Shown: positions 25,031 through 33,185 of the stretch, one piece after another | Layout: each line of letters begins with the position of its first letter | Numbering within the stretch: position 1 is the first letter of the stretch | Assembly (NCBI GenBank): GCA_023435985.1 | Contig: JAEZKY010000132.1 | Location: 1 to 40,205 of the forward strand | DNA from: Bacillota bacterium | Lineage (GTDB): Bacteria; Bacillota; Clostridia; Clostridiales; Clostridiaceae | Length of the DNA: 40,205 nt | Reading direction: 5' to 3' | Position numbers and translations under genes: made by a program | The notes under the pieces: generated by a model | Seen by the model: the letters and a program-made list of their open reading frames with translations, nothing else | Databases searched by the model: none | What the model was told of the DNA's origin: nothing

Positions 25031-25690
25031 ATGAAAAAGGTAGATGCAGTAATTTTCGATATGGATGGAGTATTAATAGATTCAGAAAGATTATCTTTTA
25101 AGTGTTTCCAGGAGGTTTTACAAGATTATAACTATGAAATGGATGAAAAAATTTATCTTAAATTCATAGGGAGAAACATTGATGGTATAAGGGAAGTATT
25201 AAAGAAAGAGTATGGAGAAGATTTCCCATTCGAAGAGATATATAAGAAAAAATCTAAAATGGCGTTAGAGTTTACTAATAAAAATGGAGTGAAAGTTAAA
25301 CCAGATGTACATGAATTAATAGACTATTTAAATAATAAAAAGTATAAAATAGCAGTAGCTACTTCTACAAGAAGGGAGAGAGCCCTTGAATTATTAGGAG
25401 AGGCAGGAGTAAAGGATAAAGTAAACTATGTAGTATGTGGAGATCAAGTAGAACATTCTAAGCCAAATCCAGAAATCTTTTTAAAAGCAGCAAAAGGGTT
25501 AGAGGTAAAACCCGAAAATTGCATGGTTATAGAAGATTCAGATGCAGGAATAACAGCAGCTCATGCAGCTAAGATGGTCGGGATACATGTTCCTGATATG
25601 AAAGAATTAGAAGATGAGACAAAGAAATTAGCATTTAAGATATGCAAAAATCTAATTGATGTTAAAGAATTTTTAGAAGAACATAACTAG
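25031..25690 (+). CDS. HAD-superfamily phosphatase, beta-phosphoglucomutase-like
   Basis: The 219-residue protein starts with HAD motif I, IFDMDGVLIDSE (nucleophile Asp10, Asp12). Motif II is around VATSTRRERA, the motif III lysine is in HSKPNPEIF, and motif IV is VIEDSDAGI. A four-helix cap lies between motifs I and II (about 17-85), marking subfamily IA. Such proteins hydrolyse small sugar phosphates or related metabolites; the true substrate is not visible. The alpha/beta hydrolase gene starts 24 bp after it and is probably in the same operon. Confidence 0.9.
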   Translation: MKKVDAVIFDMDGVLIDSERLSFKCFQEVLQDYNYEMDEKIYLKFIGRNIDGIREVLKKEYGEDFPFEEIYKKKSKMALEFTNKNGVKVKPDVHELIDYLNNKKYKIAVATSTRRERALELLGEAGVKDKVNYVVCGDQVEHSKPNPEIFLKAAKGLEVKPENCMVIEDSDAGITAAHAAKMVGIHVPDMKELEDETKKLAFKICKNLIDVKEFLEEHN

Positions 25691-25714
25691 GAATGAGAAA
25701 GGAAGTCATGATGT

Positions 25715-26389
25715 ATGGATGAGCAAAAGGCAATAATTTCTTATTGGGGAGTTAATTTAGAAGGTGAAGTAATAAATAAGGAAAGTGATACTTTAGCTGT
25801 AATCCTACCAGGAATAGGATATACAGTAGACAGGCCGCTTCTGGATTATTCAAAAAAATTAGCTTTAGAATTAGGCTATGATGTACTTCAAATTGAATAT
25901 GGCTTTCAAGTAGCACGAAAAATTTTAAATCGTGAAAATGAATTTAAATATGTAAAAGAGGAGTCAATAGAAATATTTAAGAATGCTTTGAAAAATGACT
26001 ATAAAAAGATTGTTTTTATATCTAAAAGTATAGGAACTATAGTTCATACCATACTCTGCAACGAAGCTAAAGGTTGTGAAATTAAAAATATTTATTTAAC
26101 TCCTGTTAATGAAACATTAAAGGTTGGAATTAAAGATAATTCTCTAGTTGTAAGCGGAACTAGTGATCCTTTGATTAATGAAGAAACTATTGAAATTATA
26201 AGAAAAATTAAAGGTGTAAATTTAATGGAGATAAAAAATGGTGATCATTCATTAAATATAAAAGGCAGTGTACTTGAGAGTATCGAAGTTCTCAGTAAAA
26301 TTATTATAGCTGAAAAAGATTATTTGGAGAGGACTACTTGTCCGCAAATTTATATACAATCTTCAAATAATAAGAGTAGTATGCGATGA
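25715..26389 (+). CDS. Alpha/beta hydrolase family protein
   Basis: The 224-residue cytoplasmic protein starts at ATG 25715, 9 bases after GGAAG. Features of the fold: AVILPGIGYT (oxyanion region, about 28-37), nucleophile elbow FISKSIGT with Ser105, acid candidate Asp151 in SGTSDPLI, and His178 in NGDHSL. The elbow SKSIG is a less common form of G-x-S-x-G. The substrate is unknown. Its position right after the HAD gene suggests a shared detoxification or housekeeping role, by inference only. Confidence 0.82.
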   Translation: MDEQKAIISYWGVNLEGEVINKESDTLAVILPGIGYTVDRPLLDYSKKLALELGYDVLQIEYGFQVARKILNRENEFKYVKEESIEIFKNALKNDYKKIVFISKSIGTIVHTILCNEAKGCEIKNIYLTPVNETLKVGIKDNSLVVSGTSDPLINEETIEIIRKIKGVNLMEIKNGDHSLNIKGSVLESIEVLSKIIIAEKDYLERTTCPQIYIQSSNNKSSMR

Positions 26390-26492
26390 AGTTTTGATGA
26401 ATCAGCATTATCTAAAATATAAATAGATATTCTTTAAGTTAATAAAATAGCTATTTATATAATAAAGCTAAGGCTTAATAAACAGAAAGAAG

Positions 26493-26574
26493 AAGGTTAG
26501 TATTAATAGTTTCGGAAATGAAGATTATTTGTTAATTATCATTCTAAAACTATTAATACTAACCTTTAATTTTT
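26493..26574. terminator. Bidirectional terminator, 20-bp perfect stem
   Basis: The arms 26493-26512 and 26547-26566 are perfect inverted repeats (AAGGTTAGTATTAATAGTTT and its complement) with a 34-base loop and a T-run. It lies between convergent genes. Confidence 0.8.
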
Positions 26575-26586
26575 TTATATTTATAA

Positions 26587-27807
26587 TTATTGATATATCA
26601 TTTTAGGTTGAATAAGTTCAGGTTTATATCCATTATCAATAAGTGCTTTAATAATAGCTTCTTTATGGTGATGGCCAAAAGTTTCCATAGTGATATCAAG
26701 CTCAACTGCATTATTACGATTAATGCTGACAAATTGATTATGATCAAGTTTAATTATATTACCTTGAGCTTCAGCGATTACCTTAGATACATTTGTTAAT
26801 TCTCCTGGTTTGTCTGGAAGTAAAACAGAAATTGTACAAATTCGCTCTCTTTCAATCAAGCCATGTTGAACTAAAGATGCAAAAGTTATCATGTCCATAT
26901 TACCACCACTTATGATAGATACAACTTTTTTGTCTTTTACAGTTAAGTGCTTAAGAGCAGCAACAGTTAATAAACCCGAATTTTCTGCAAGCATCTTATG
27001 ATTTTCAAGCATATCTAAAAAAGCTCCAATTAATTCATGATCTTCTATAGTTATAATTTCATCAAGATTTTCTTTTATATATGGGAAAATTTTAGATCCA
27101 GGAGTTTTAACAGCAGTACCATCAGCTATTGTATTAACAGTAGGAAGTGTAACAACTTCACCTTTTTCTAAAGAAGCCTGCATGCAGTTAGCGCCAGCTG
27201 GCTCTACACCTATAACTTTAACCTTTGGATTTAGAAGTTTAGCTAAAGTGGAAACTCCGGTTGCAAGACCTCCGCCTCCTATTGGAACTAAAATAATATC
27301 TACGGTTGGAAGTTCTTTTATGATTTCCATAGCAATAGAACCTTGACCAGTTGCTACATCAAGATCATCAAATGGATGAATAAAAGTATAACCTTTTTCT
27401 TCAGCAAGCTTTAATGCATAATTGCAGGCTTCATCGTAAACTTCACCATACAAAATAACTTTAGCTCCATAAGCTTTAGTACGATTAACTTTCATAAGTG
27501 GAGTAGAAGTAGGCATTACTATTATTGCCTTTGTATTATATGCTTTGGCAGCATATGCAACGCCTTGAGCATGATTGCCAGCAGAAGCTGTTATAAGTCC
27601 CTTATTTCTATCTTCCTCACTAAGAGTACTAATTTTATAATAAGCTCCTCTAATTTTATAAGCTCCAGTTTTTTGCATATTTTCTGGCTTCAAATAAATT
27701 TTATTTCCAGTAATGCTAGAATAATAATCGCTATACACTAATTTTGTTTTCAAAATCACTTTTTGAACAATTTCATATGCTTCTTCGAATTTTTCTAATG
27801 TCATCAT
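26587..27807 (-). CDS. ilvA: Threonine ammonia-lyase (threonine dehydratase) with ACT domain
   Basis: The 406-residue fold-type II PLP enzyme turns threonine into 2-oxobutyrate and ammonia. The PLP lysine is Lys51 in KTGAYKIRGA; the substrate loop is SAGNHAQGVA and the phosphate loop VPIGGGGLA. A C-terminal ACT domain (about 325-400, starting ICTISVLLPDKPGELTNVSK) suggests amino-acid control. The length fits the short IlvA/TdcB type with one ACT domain. GGGG lies 9 bases before ATG 27807. It is monocistronic, with no isoleucine pathway genes beside it, so a catabolic role (tdcB-like) is equally likely. No T-box leader is seen. Confidence 0.93.
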   Translation of the reverse strand: MMTLEKFEEAYEIVQKVILKTKLVYSDYYSSITGNKIYLKPENMQKTGAYKIRGAYYKISTLSEEDRNKGLITASAGNHAQGVAYAAKAYNTKAIIVMPTSTPLMKVNRTKAYGAKVILYGEVYDEACNYALKLAEEKGYTFIHPFDDLDVATGQGSIAMEIIKELPTVDIILVPIGGGGLATGVSTLAKLLNPKVKVIGVEPAGANCMQASLEKGEVVTLPTVNTIADGTAVKTPGSKIFPYIKENLDEIITIEDHELIGAFLDMLENHKMLAENSGLLTVAALKHLTVKDKKVVSIISGGNMDMITFASLVQHGLIERERICTISVLLPDKPGELTNVSKVIAEAQGNIIKLDHNQFVSINRNNAVELDITMETFGHHHKEAIIKALIDNGYKPELIQPKMIYQ

Positions 27808-27915
27808 TTTATATATCCCCTTTATTATGTATAAATTGCTTTTTGCATTAATAGTTTTATGATAGCATGTTAGTATTTTATGTCAAGTAAGAGTTGTTGG
27901 TTCTAGATATTTGTA

Positions 27916-27949
27916 ATAATAGCGAGTCTTCAATAAGACTCGCTATTAT
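27916..27949 (-). terminator. Terminator hairpin after the 34-aa gene
   Basis: A perfect 15-bp stem, ATAATAGCGAGTCTT (27916-27930) with its complement at 27935-27949, has a 4-base loop. It lies 5 bp beyond the stop of the small basic gene on the reverse strand; the U-run is modest. Confidence 0.6.
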
Positions 27950-27954
27950 CAATA

Positions 27955-28059
27955 TTAATCCTTTTTGTAAGTTTTCTTTTTATGTTTTGTTTTTCCGTTA
28001 TTTGCTTTCTTTTCTTTTTCTTGTTGACTTGAACAAGAAGGATCATGTTTTTCACTCAT
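27955..28059 (-). CDS. Small basic protein, 34 aa
   Basis: ATG 28059 has AGGAGG 9 bases upstream, and a perfect hairpin lies right after the stop, so it is a well-formed gene despite its size. The peptide starts MSEKHDPSCSSQQEKEKK and ends in a lysine-rich tail, KHKKKTYKKD. It has one cysteine and no membrane span. It sits just downstream of yjdF, whose product also ends in a lysine-rich stretch, but a terminator separates them. Such tails suggest nucleic-acid or polyanion binding; function is unknown. Confidence 0.65.
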   Translation of the reverse strand: MSEKHDPSCSSQQEKEKKANNGKTKHKKKTYKKD

Positions 28060-28158
28060 AATATTTTCCTCCTAAAATAAAAAAGTTAATAGGTTTAATT
28101 ACACTATTATTGTCTTCAATATATAAATTATAATGCTATGAAATTAATAAAAATAGAT

Positions 28159-28200
28159 AAGCATTCTTGACTAAATATTTAAGCTAAGTCAAGAATGCTT
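28159..28200 (-). terminator. Terminator of yjdF
   Basis: AAGCATTCTTGACT (28159-28172) pairs with AGTCAAGAATGCTT (28187-28200); on the reverse strand it is followed by ATCTATTTTT. Confidence 0.8.
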
Positions 28201-28209
28201 GCCCATGTA

Positions 28210-28632
28210 TTAATGTCCTTTATGCTTTTTTAATTTTTTCTCTTTCTTCAAATCGAATTTTTTTTGTTCCTCTTGTTCTTTTTGTTCTTTAAAATTTTTA
28301 TTACGCTTAAGTTTGAATTGTTCGCGCTGTATTTTAATAGCTATTTGAGCTTTAGTACATATTCCTTTATCAGTAGTTTCTCTTCTTATATTTCTTTGCA
28401 TTCGTTTAGGATTTTGTCTTTTTCCCGTAAGTTTATTTTCAGCAGCATCTAATGGTGTGCTAAAGTTTAAAGAATAGAACTTTTTAAGTATTAGGTCATA
28501 TACTTCTTCATCTTTTGGCTCAGAGCCAAAGGTAACTTTGCTTACTTTGTACTCATTATTTTGAGTAAGCTCAAAGACACTAATCCAAAATGATTCAATA
28601 AAAAGAATAGTTAATTTGATTTTAGATATCAT
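28210..28632 (-). CDS. yjdF: YjdF-family protein (DUF2992)
   Basis: The start is set at ATG 28632, 7 bases after AGGAGG; longer in-frame starts run into the leader RNA. The 140-residue protein begins SKIKLTILFIESFWISVFEL, typical of YjdF, then KVTFGSEPKDEEVYDLIL. The C-terminal 60 residues are very basic, ending LKKEKKLKKHKGH. In other Firmicutes yjdF is controlled by a riboswitch that binds azaaromatic compounds, and the protein is thought to help deal with them; its biochemical activity is not established. The structured leader here supports the assignment. Confidence 0.85.
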   Translation of the reverse strand: MISKIKLTILFIESFWISVFELTQNNEYKVSKVTFGSEPKDEEVYDLILKKFYSLNFSTPLDAAENKLTGKRQNPKRMQRNIRRETTDKGICTKAQIAIKIQREQFKLKRNKNFKEQKEQEEQKKFDLKKEKKLKKHKGH

Positions 28633-28649
28633 AGTTAATCCTCCTGTAT

Positions 28650-28760
28650 GTGTGCAATTCACAGAGAATGGACAACACCAGGAGGGCAGGTTACTGCTAT
28701 ATAAATTTAAAATATTCATATGGGTTCTGACTACCAACAGAAACTGTGTTTTTATCTCTT
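28650..28760 (-). ncRNA. Candidate yjdF riboswitch leader
   Basis: The reverse-strand 5' leader of yjdF contains CACAG (28748-28744) able to pair with CTGTG (28664-28660), a GCAG-TAAC-CTGC hairpin followed by CCCTCC, and GGTAGTCAGAACCC. The yjdF motif RNA is found almost only upstream of this gene. The match is from memory of the motif plus context. A TATAAT at about 28771-28776 would start the leader. Confidence 0.6.
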
Positions 28761-28811
28761 AAGCATCATTATAACAAAGAAATAATATTAGTGAAAATAA
28801 TATTTGAGTTT

Positions 28812-29600
28812 TTAGATATCTAGTAATCTTGCTATGTTTCCTCCTAAAAGTGCATTACAGATAGAAGAATCATTGCATACTTTTCTTATTGCATCCAGTG
28901 ATAATTGCAAATCACCATAGGGCATGTCTACACCAAAAATGCATTTATGTGGAAGCTCGTTTATAGCTATTTTTAAAACAAGGGTAGAAAAATAAGCTGA
29001 TGTATCAAGATATAAATTTGGAATTTCTCTGGATAATTCTATTGCTGTTAACCAATTAGTACCACCCATATGCCCCATTATAACTGGAATAGAAGGGAAT
29101 AACTTAGCTAATTCAGCAATTTCTTTAATATCTTGCAAATTTAAAGGATTAAAAGCATGTATCCATATGGGCAGTTTTTTAAATTCCATGGAAGCTTCAA
29201 AAACAGTTTTAAGTATCTTTACTTGTCCACTAGATAGTGTAAATTCTCCGAGTCCAGCAAGGTTATTTTTTATTATGTGTTCCTCGATATAGGCGCTTGT
29301 ATCATTTTTATTTAGTCCTGTAGGTATTTTGCCAAAGCCGATATACCTTGATGGATATTTTTCTATTGCTTTCTTGAGTTCAGTAATAGCCTCATCATTT
29401 TTGATTAATAATGCATTTGCGTTACCATTTACTATTTCATTTAATGATCTCATTTCTTTTTTTAAATCAGTTAGATTGTCTGTTTTTTCAGGATGTATTC
29501 TCGTTGAAAAGAGAATAGTTTTATCAACTCCGGCTTTATTCATTATTTCAATATGTTTTTCCACAGGAAGAATGACGTGAGAATGTCCATCAATAATCAT
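28812..29600 (-). CDS. Amidohydrolase-2 family metal-dependent hydrolase
   Basis: The start is ATG 29600, 9 bases after AGGA; the product has 262 residues. The TIM-barrel amidohydrolase starts MIIDGHSHVILP, with the metal-binding HxH. WIHAFNPLN and VIMGHMGGTNW carry further metal-ligand His candidates, and FGVDMPYGD carries the late Asp. The family includes decarboxylases and hydrolases of aromatic or lactone substrates; the reaction cannot be told. It diverges from an HxlR regulator gene, which probably controls it. Confidence 0.87.
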   Translation of the reverse strand: MIIDGHSHVILPVEKHIEIMNKAGVDKTILFSTRIHPEKTDNLTDLKKEMRSLNEIVNGNANALLIKNDEAITELKKAIEKYPSRYIGFGKIPTGLNKNDTSAYIEEHIIKNNLAGLGEFTLSSGQVKILKTVFEASMEFKKLPIWIHAFNPLNLQDIKEIAELAKLFPSIPVIMGHMGGTNWLTAIELSREIPNLYLDTSAYFSTLVLKIAINELPHKCIFGVDMPYGDLQLSLDAIRKVCNDSSICNALLGGNIARLLDI

Positions 29601-29675
29601 ATATATCAATCCTTTTTAATAATATTTTTAATAAGGCCTTATGGGACAATTATATATGAAGCGGAAAAAAATAAA

Positions 29676-29700
29676 AGTATGCACTTTTTTGTGCTATACT
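29676..29700. promoter_or_regulatory. Candidate operator for the HxlR regulator
   Basis: AGTATGCAC (29676-29684) and GTGCTATACT (29691-29700) form an almost perfect palindrome around T6. TATACT could also be a -10 box. It lies in the divergent spacer, 22 bp before the HxlR start. Confidence 0.45.
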
Positions 29701-29722
29701 ATCCTTAAGGAGAGTGGAAAAA

Positions 29723-30043
29723 TTGGAAAGACTTTGCTATGTTAGTAATAAAGAGCCCTTTGAATATACTTTATCAATTATAAGTGGAAAATGGAATTTA
29801 AAAATCATTTATTTACTTGCATGCCGTGGTACGCTTAGGTATGGGGAATTAAAGAAGAATATTGAAGGAATTACCCATAAGATGTTAAGTTCACAATTGA
29901 AAGCACTAGAAAATGAAAACATAGTATATCGAGAAGAATATCCTCAGATTCCACCCAAAGTTGAGTATTCCCTTACGATAAAAGGACAAAGCCTCATTAA
30001 ACTCGTTAAGGATATGTGTGATTGGGGAAAAGAAAATATTTAA
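29723..30043 (+). CDS. HxlR-family winged-helix regulator
   Basis: The start is placed at TTG 29723, since AAGGAG (29707-29712) is 10 bases upstream; GTG 29714 is too close to it. The 106-residue protein has the HxlR pattern: FEYTLSIISGKWNLKIIYLL, RYGELKKNIEGITHKMLSSQ (recognition helix), and the wing EEYPQIPPKVEYSLT. Members often sense oxidants or aldehydes through a cysteine near the N-terminus; one Cys is present just before the domain. It is divergent from the amidohydrolase gene, with a palindrome between. Confidence 0.9.
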   Translation: MERLCYVSNKEPFEYTLSIISGKWNLKIIYLLACRGTLRYGELKKNIEGITHKMLSSQLKALENENIVYREEYPQIPPKVEYSLTIKGQSLIKLVKDMCDWGKENI

Positions 30044-30156
30044 CCTATAGACAATTTTATTTCAGAACCATTTATAAACTGGATAAGTTAGGAAACATAT
30101 AGTTATAATTTAATTATAAGAATAGCTTAAGCGTTAACTTAGCGCAGGAGGAGATT

Positions 30157-30780
30157 ATGAATAGTAAAATAATTTATCCAAGAACAGGTGACAAACAGAC
30201 AATATATTTGAAATCAGTTATTACAGATCCGAATATTATAGTTGGCGATTATACCATGTATAATGACTTTGTAAATGATCCGACAAAGTTTCAAAATAAT
30301 AATGTATTATATCATTATCCTGTAAATGATGAAAAATTAATCATTGGTAAGTATTGTTCTATTGCTTGCAAAACAAAATTTATGTTTACATCTGGGAATC
30401 ATAAGATATCATCGCTCTCAACTTATCCATTTCCAATATTTTATGAGGAATGGGGATTAAATAGTGATGATATAACAGGTGCCTGGGATAATAAAGGTGA
30501 TATCGTAATAGGAAATGATGTTTGGATTGGTTATGAAGCAGTAATCATGGAAGGGGTTCATATAGGAGATGGTGCAATAATAGGGACAAGAGCAGTTGTA
30601 ACAAAAGATGTCCCAAGCTATACAATTGTAGGAGGAATACCTGCAAAAGAAATTAAAAAGCGTTTTTCAGAAGATGTAATAGCAAAACTAAAAAAAATGC
30701 AGTGGTGGAATTGGAAAGAGGAAAAGGTTCAAAAGAATTTGCACAGCATTATGAGTGGCAATATTAATTGTATAATCTAA
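30157..30780 (+). CDS. Vat/CatB-type xenobiotic acetyltransferase
   Basis: The 207-residue protein of the left-handed beta-helix (hexapeptide) fold has the family's catalytic His82 in FTSGNHKISSLSTYPF. The repeats IVIGNDVWIGYEAVIM and VHIGDGAIIGTRAVV and the ending SYTIVGGIPAKEIKKRF are typical. Members acetylate streptogramin A or chloramphenicol; many chromosomal versions have unknown substrates, so resistance is not proven. GGAGGAG precedes ATG 30157. It is followed by a decayed gene end, and no mobile element is beside it. Confidence 0.88.
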   Translation: MNSKIIYPRTGDKQTIYLKSVITDPNIIVGDYTMYNDFVNDPTKFQNNNVLYHYPVNDEKLIIGKYCSIACKTKFMFTSGNHKISSLSTYPFPIFYEEWGLNSDDITGAWDNKGDIVIGNDVWIGYEAVIMEGVHIGDGAIIGTRAVVTKDVPSYTIVGGIPAKEIKKRFSEDVIAKLKKMQWWNWKEEKVQKNLHSIMSGNINCII

Positions 30781-30785
30781 AAAAA

Positions 30786-30875
30786 GTAGTTAAAAGAGGC
30801 TATTTTCCTAGTGATGAAAAAGAATTTAGCAGTGAATCGGTTCAAAAATTGTATAAGGTTGGACACGATTTATAG
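30786..30875 (+). pseudogene. Gene fragment, possibly DUF434-type
   Basis: A 29-codon open stretch reads VVKRGYFPSDEKEF then SSESVQKLYKVGHDL and a stop. The composition is protein-like and recalls the N-terminus of DUF434 proteins, but there is no start codon or ribosome site, and the downstream frame is lost. The remainder to 31065 holds nothing clear. Confidence 0.35.
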
Positions 30876-31065
30876 AAAACAATATTGGAAATCATTCGTA
30901 TACTGATTTTAGTTTATCTTTTTCAATACCCAATACTTAAATAATGACTACAAAATTAATATAAAAAGAACAAAATGAAATAGTCGAGTTATTGTAAGCT
31001 AAATTGTAACATAGAGAATAAGGGAACTTTAAATAGAGTTCCCTTAAAAATGATATATTTAGTTA

Positions 31066-31485
31066 TTAAAACTTAATATAATAAGATACAAAATTTACAT
31101 TTACATTATTACTACCAACTATAGTTGGAACTAATACATTAACAGGACCGTTATTAGAACTTTCAATTGGAGTTGGCTCAGGCTCTGGTGAAGATGCTTC
31201 AGAAAGATCAGAGTCGTTTTTAAAAAAATCAATAAAATAAGATACATAATTTATATTTACATCGTTACTATAAATTGTGGTTGGAACTAATACATTAACA
31301 ACACCATTATTTTTAGTTTCTGCTGGAACTTGTTCGGGTACTGACTGTATATTATTTTCAGCCTTTGCATTAGAGGTCATTTCAGCTTTTTTTATAGAAG
31401 GGTTATTTTCTTCAAAATTTTTTTCTATAGATTCACGTATTTCCTTTTCAAACTGCTCAAAATTTTCATTATTCAAAATCCCCAT
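31066..31485 (-). CDS. Protein with two NVLVPT repeats, unknown function
   Basis: ATG 31485 has AAGGAGG 7 bases upstream; the product has 139 residues. The N-terminal 55 residues are charged and helical, with no signal peptide. Two 29-residue repeats follow, 59-87 and 111-139, with pattern NNG-VNVLVPT-SN-VNIN-VSY-I-F (second copy: NNGPVNVLVPTIVG, SNNVNVNFVSYYIKF). They are joined by an acidic Ser/Pro linker (SEASSPEPEPTPIESS), and the protein ends exactly at the second repeat. Alternating hydrophobic and Asn residues suggest beta-strands. I do not recognise the family. The pattern faintly recalls chaplin-type surface repeats; this is inference only. Confidence 0.75.
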   Translation of the reverse strand: MGILNNENFEQFEKEIRESIEKNFEENNPSIKKAEMTSNAKAENNIQSVPEQVPAETKNNGVVNVLVPTTIYSNDVNINYVSYFIDFFKNDSDLSEASSPEPEPTPIESSNNGPVNVLVPTIVGSNNVNVNFVSYYIKF

Positions 31486-31754
31486 AGACAACCCTCCTTG
31501 CAGTACGTTTAATATTAATATATTCATGGTATACATAATGTGTTACATGTATTGTGAAGATTTTTTCTTTGCTACTTCATGTATTGAATAACTTTTTTGC
31601 ATGTGTAGTATTTTTGAGAGCAATTTGTAGAGTTGGCATAGTAAATTATAGAAGTGTTCTTTGAAAATTGAATAATGTGATGTTTATAAAATGTGTTAAA
31701 ATTGAATTATAGTGGTAAGGCTTTATAGATAAATAAAAAATGAGGTAAGTAAAG

Positions 31755-31991
31755 CTGAAAAATTTAAAATTAGTTAGAATAATGGCGAGTTCATTGGCAG
31801 TAACTCCAGTATTGGCATTAAATCCAATAGTAGCAAATGCAGAGTGGAAACAAGATTCTAGTGGTTGGTGGAATACAGAAGGTAGTTCATAGTCAGTTGG
31901 ATGGAAAGAGATTGATGGCAAAATTGAATTTGCAATTTTAAATGTACAATTCTACTATTATGCATTAATAGTTCAGTCTATCAAAGCTTGA
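31755..31991 (+). pseudogene. Broken choline-binding-type secreted protein gene
   Basis: From a CTG at 31755 the frame reads a signal peptide (KNLKLVRIMASSLAVTPVLA ... VANA) and the first CW-type repeat EWKQDSSGWWNTEGSS. It then hits TAG at 31890 exactly where Trp (TGG) is expected, and goes on SVGWKEIDGK before similarity ends. The ATG start has apparently become CTG, and the repeat region is missing. The gap 31486-31754 has only AT-rich DNA. Confidence 0.75.
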
Positions 31992-32035
31992 TAATTATAA
32001 AGTTCTAATTAATAGTTTTGTTTGTCTTAGTTAGT

Positions 32036-32275
32036 CTAGTCATATTCATCAATTAATTCAAGAATTTTATCTGTATATTTAAGTAATTTTTCTCCGTTAG
32101 ATGTAATTATAGTACCCTTATTGTTTCTAACGAATAAAGTAGTGTTCAATTTATTTTCAAGCAATTTAATCCGCATAGTTATATTTGATTGTGCATAACC
32201 AAGTTTTAAAGCGGCTTTTGATATAGATTTTTCATAGGCAACTGTTTGAAATATTATTAAATCATTAATTTCCAT
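32036..32275 (-). pseudogene. Truncated LysR regulator (DNA-binding domain only)
   Basis: From ATG 32275 the frame encodes 79 residues: EINDLIIFQTVAYEKSISKA, YAQSNITMRIKLLENKLN and RNNKGTIITSNGEKLLKY. This is a complete LysR winged helix-turn-helix that stops before the effector domain (normal length about 290). No continuation is seen downstream. It diverges from a DUF4865 gene. It is most likely a dead gene; a stand-alone DNA-binding protein cannot be excluded. Confidence 0.75.
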
Positions 32276-32468
32276 AGCGTAGAAACCTTTCATATTCATT
32301 AAAACTAATTTATCTTTGCTATTACTATTAGTGATATTAAAGATTATTTATAAGTATTATACAATTTTTATATGAGGAGTTAAACTGTAAGAGTAAAAAA
32401 CTAATAGAGGAATTGAGTAATAATTTTACATGTAAAATAAAAAAGAAGTGAAAGGGAGGCTAAAGGAA

Positions 32469-33008
32469 ATGATAGCAATGCAGTATAAGATTATATTACC
32501 AAGTGATTATGATATGAAAATAATAAAGGATAGAGTGAAAAATAACGGATGTAAAACAGATGGACTTGAGGATTTGAAGTTTAAATTATATCTAATAACA
32601 GAAAAAGGAAGGAATAAAAGTTTACAAAATAGTTATTGTCCTCTATATATTTGGATGGATAGTAATGGATTAAATAAGTTCTTGTTTGATGGTTTTTATG
32701 ATAATATAATAACTTCCTTTGGATGGCAGAAAGTAAATGTAGGGATACCGTTAATTGATACAACAATAGAACGACCTAAAGATAGTAAGTATTTATTTGA
32801 AATAACAAGAGAAATACAGCCACAAGAAAGTCTTAATAATTTAAAAAATAAAATAGAACAAGATATCCCTAAAATTAAGGAAACAGAATATATAGTTATT
32901 TATAATCCAGACAAGTGGAAATATAATGTATTTTACTTTATAGATGATTTAAGTAAGGTAAAATCAGAAGAGGGGATAATTTATGATATACTTCATATAT
33001 CAACATAA
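32469..33008 (+). CDS. DUF4865 family protein
   Basis: ATG 32469 lies 9 bases after GGGAGG; the product has 179 residues. It opens MIAMQYKIILPSDYDMKIIK, followed by NGCKTDGLEDLKFKLYLI, the pattern of DUF4865 proteins, which are predicted ferredoxin-like or monooxygenase-like small proteins. The middle has FLFDGFYDNIITSFGWQ. It has no signal peptide and no known activity. The divergent LysR gene next to it is truncated, so its regulation may have been lost. Confidence 0.8.
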   Translation: MIAMQYKIILPSDYDMKIIKDRVKNNGCKTDGLEDLKFKLYLITEKGRNKSLQNSYCPLYIWMDSNGLNKFLFDGFYDNIITSFGWQKVNVGIPLIDTTIERPKDSKYLFEITREIQPQESLNNLKNKIEQDIPKIKETEYIVIYNPDKWKYNVFYFIDDLSKVKSEEGIIYDILHIST

Positions 33009-33185
33009 TATTATGCATAAAGTGGATATAACACCCTAGTAGATCATTCTTTTAATTAGCTTTTAAAGTATATAAGAATACAAATGGCCCTGGTCTTTTA
33101 ATACTTAAGATTAATGGATATATATTGAATATTTACAATAAGAGTAATATATTGGTAACATTATATTTAATAAGGAGGTGCTTGC

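Noticed and set aside
30157..30780. Acquired antibiotic-resistance cassette
   Set aside because: The acetyltransferase family includes streptogramin and chloramphenicol enzymes, but no mobile element or unusual composition is near, and the substrate is unknown.
31646..31921. 91-codon reverse frame
   Set aside because: It overlaps the clear signal peptide and CW repeat of a forward-strand pseudogene and lacks a ribosome site.
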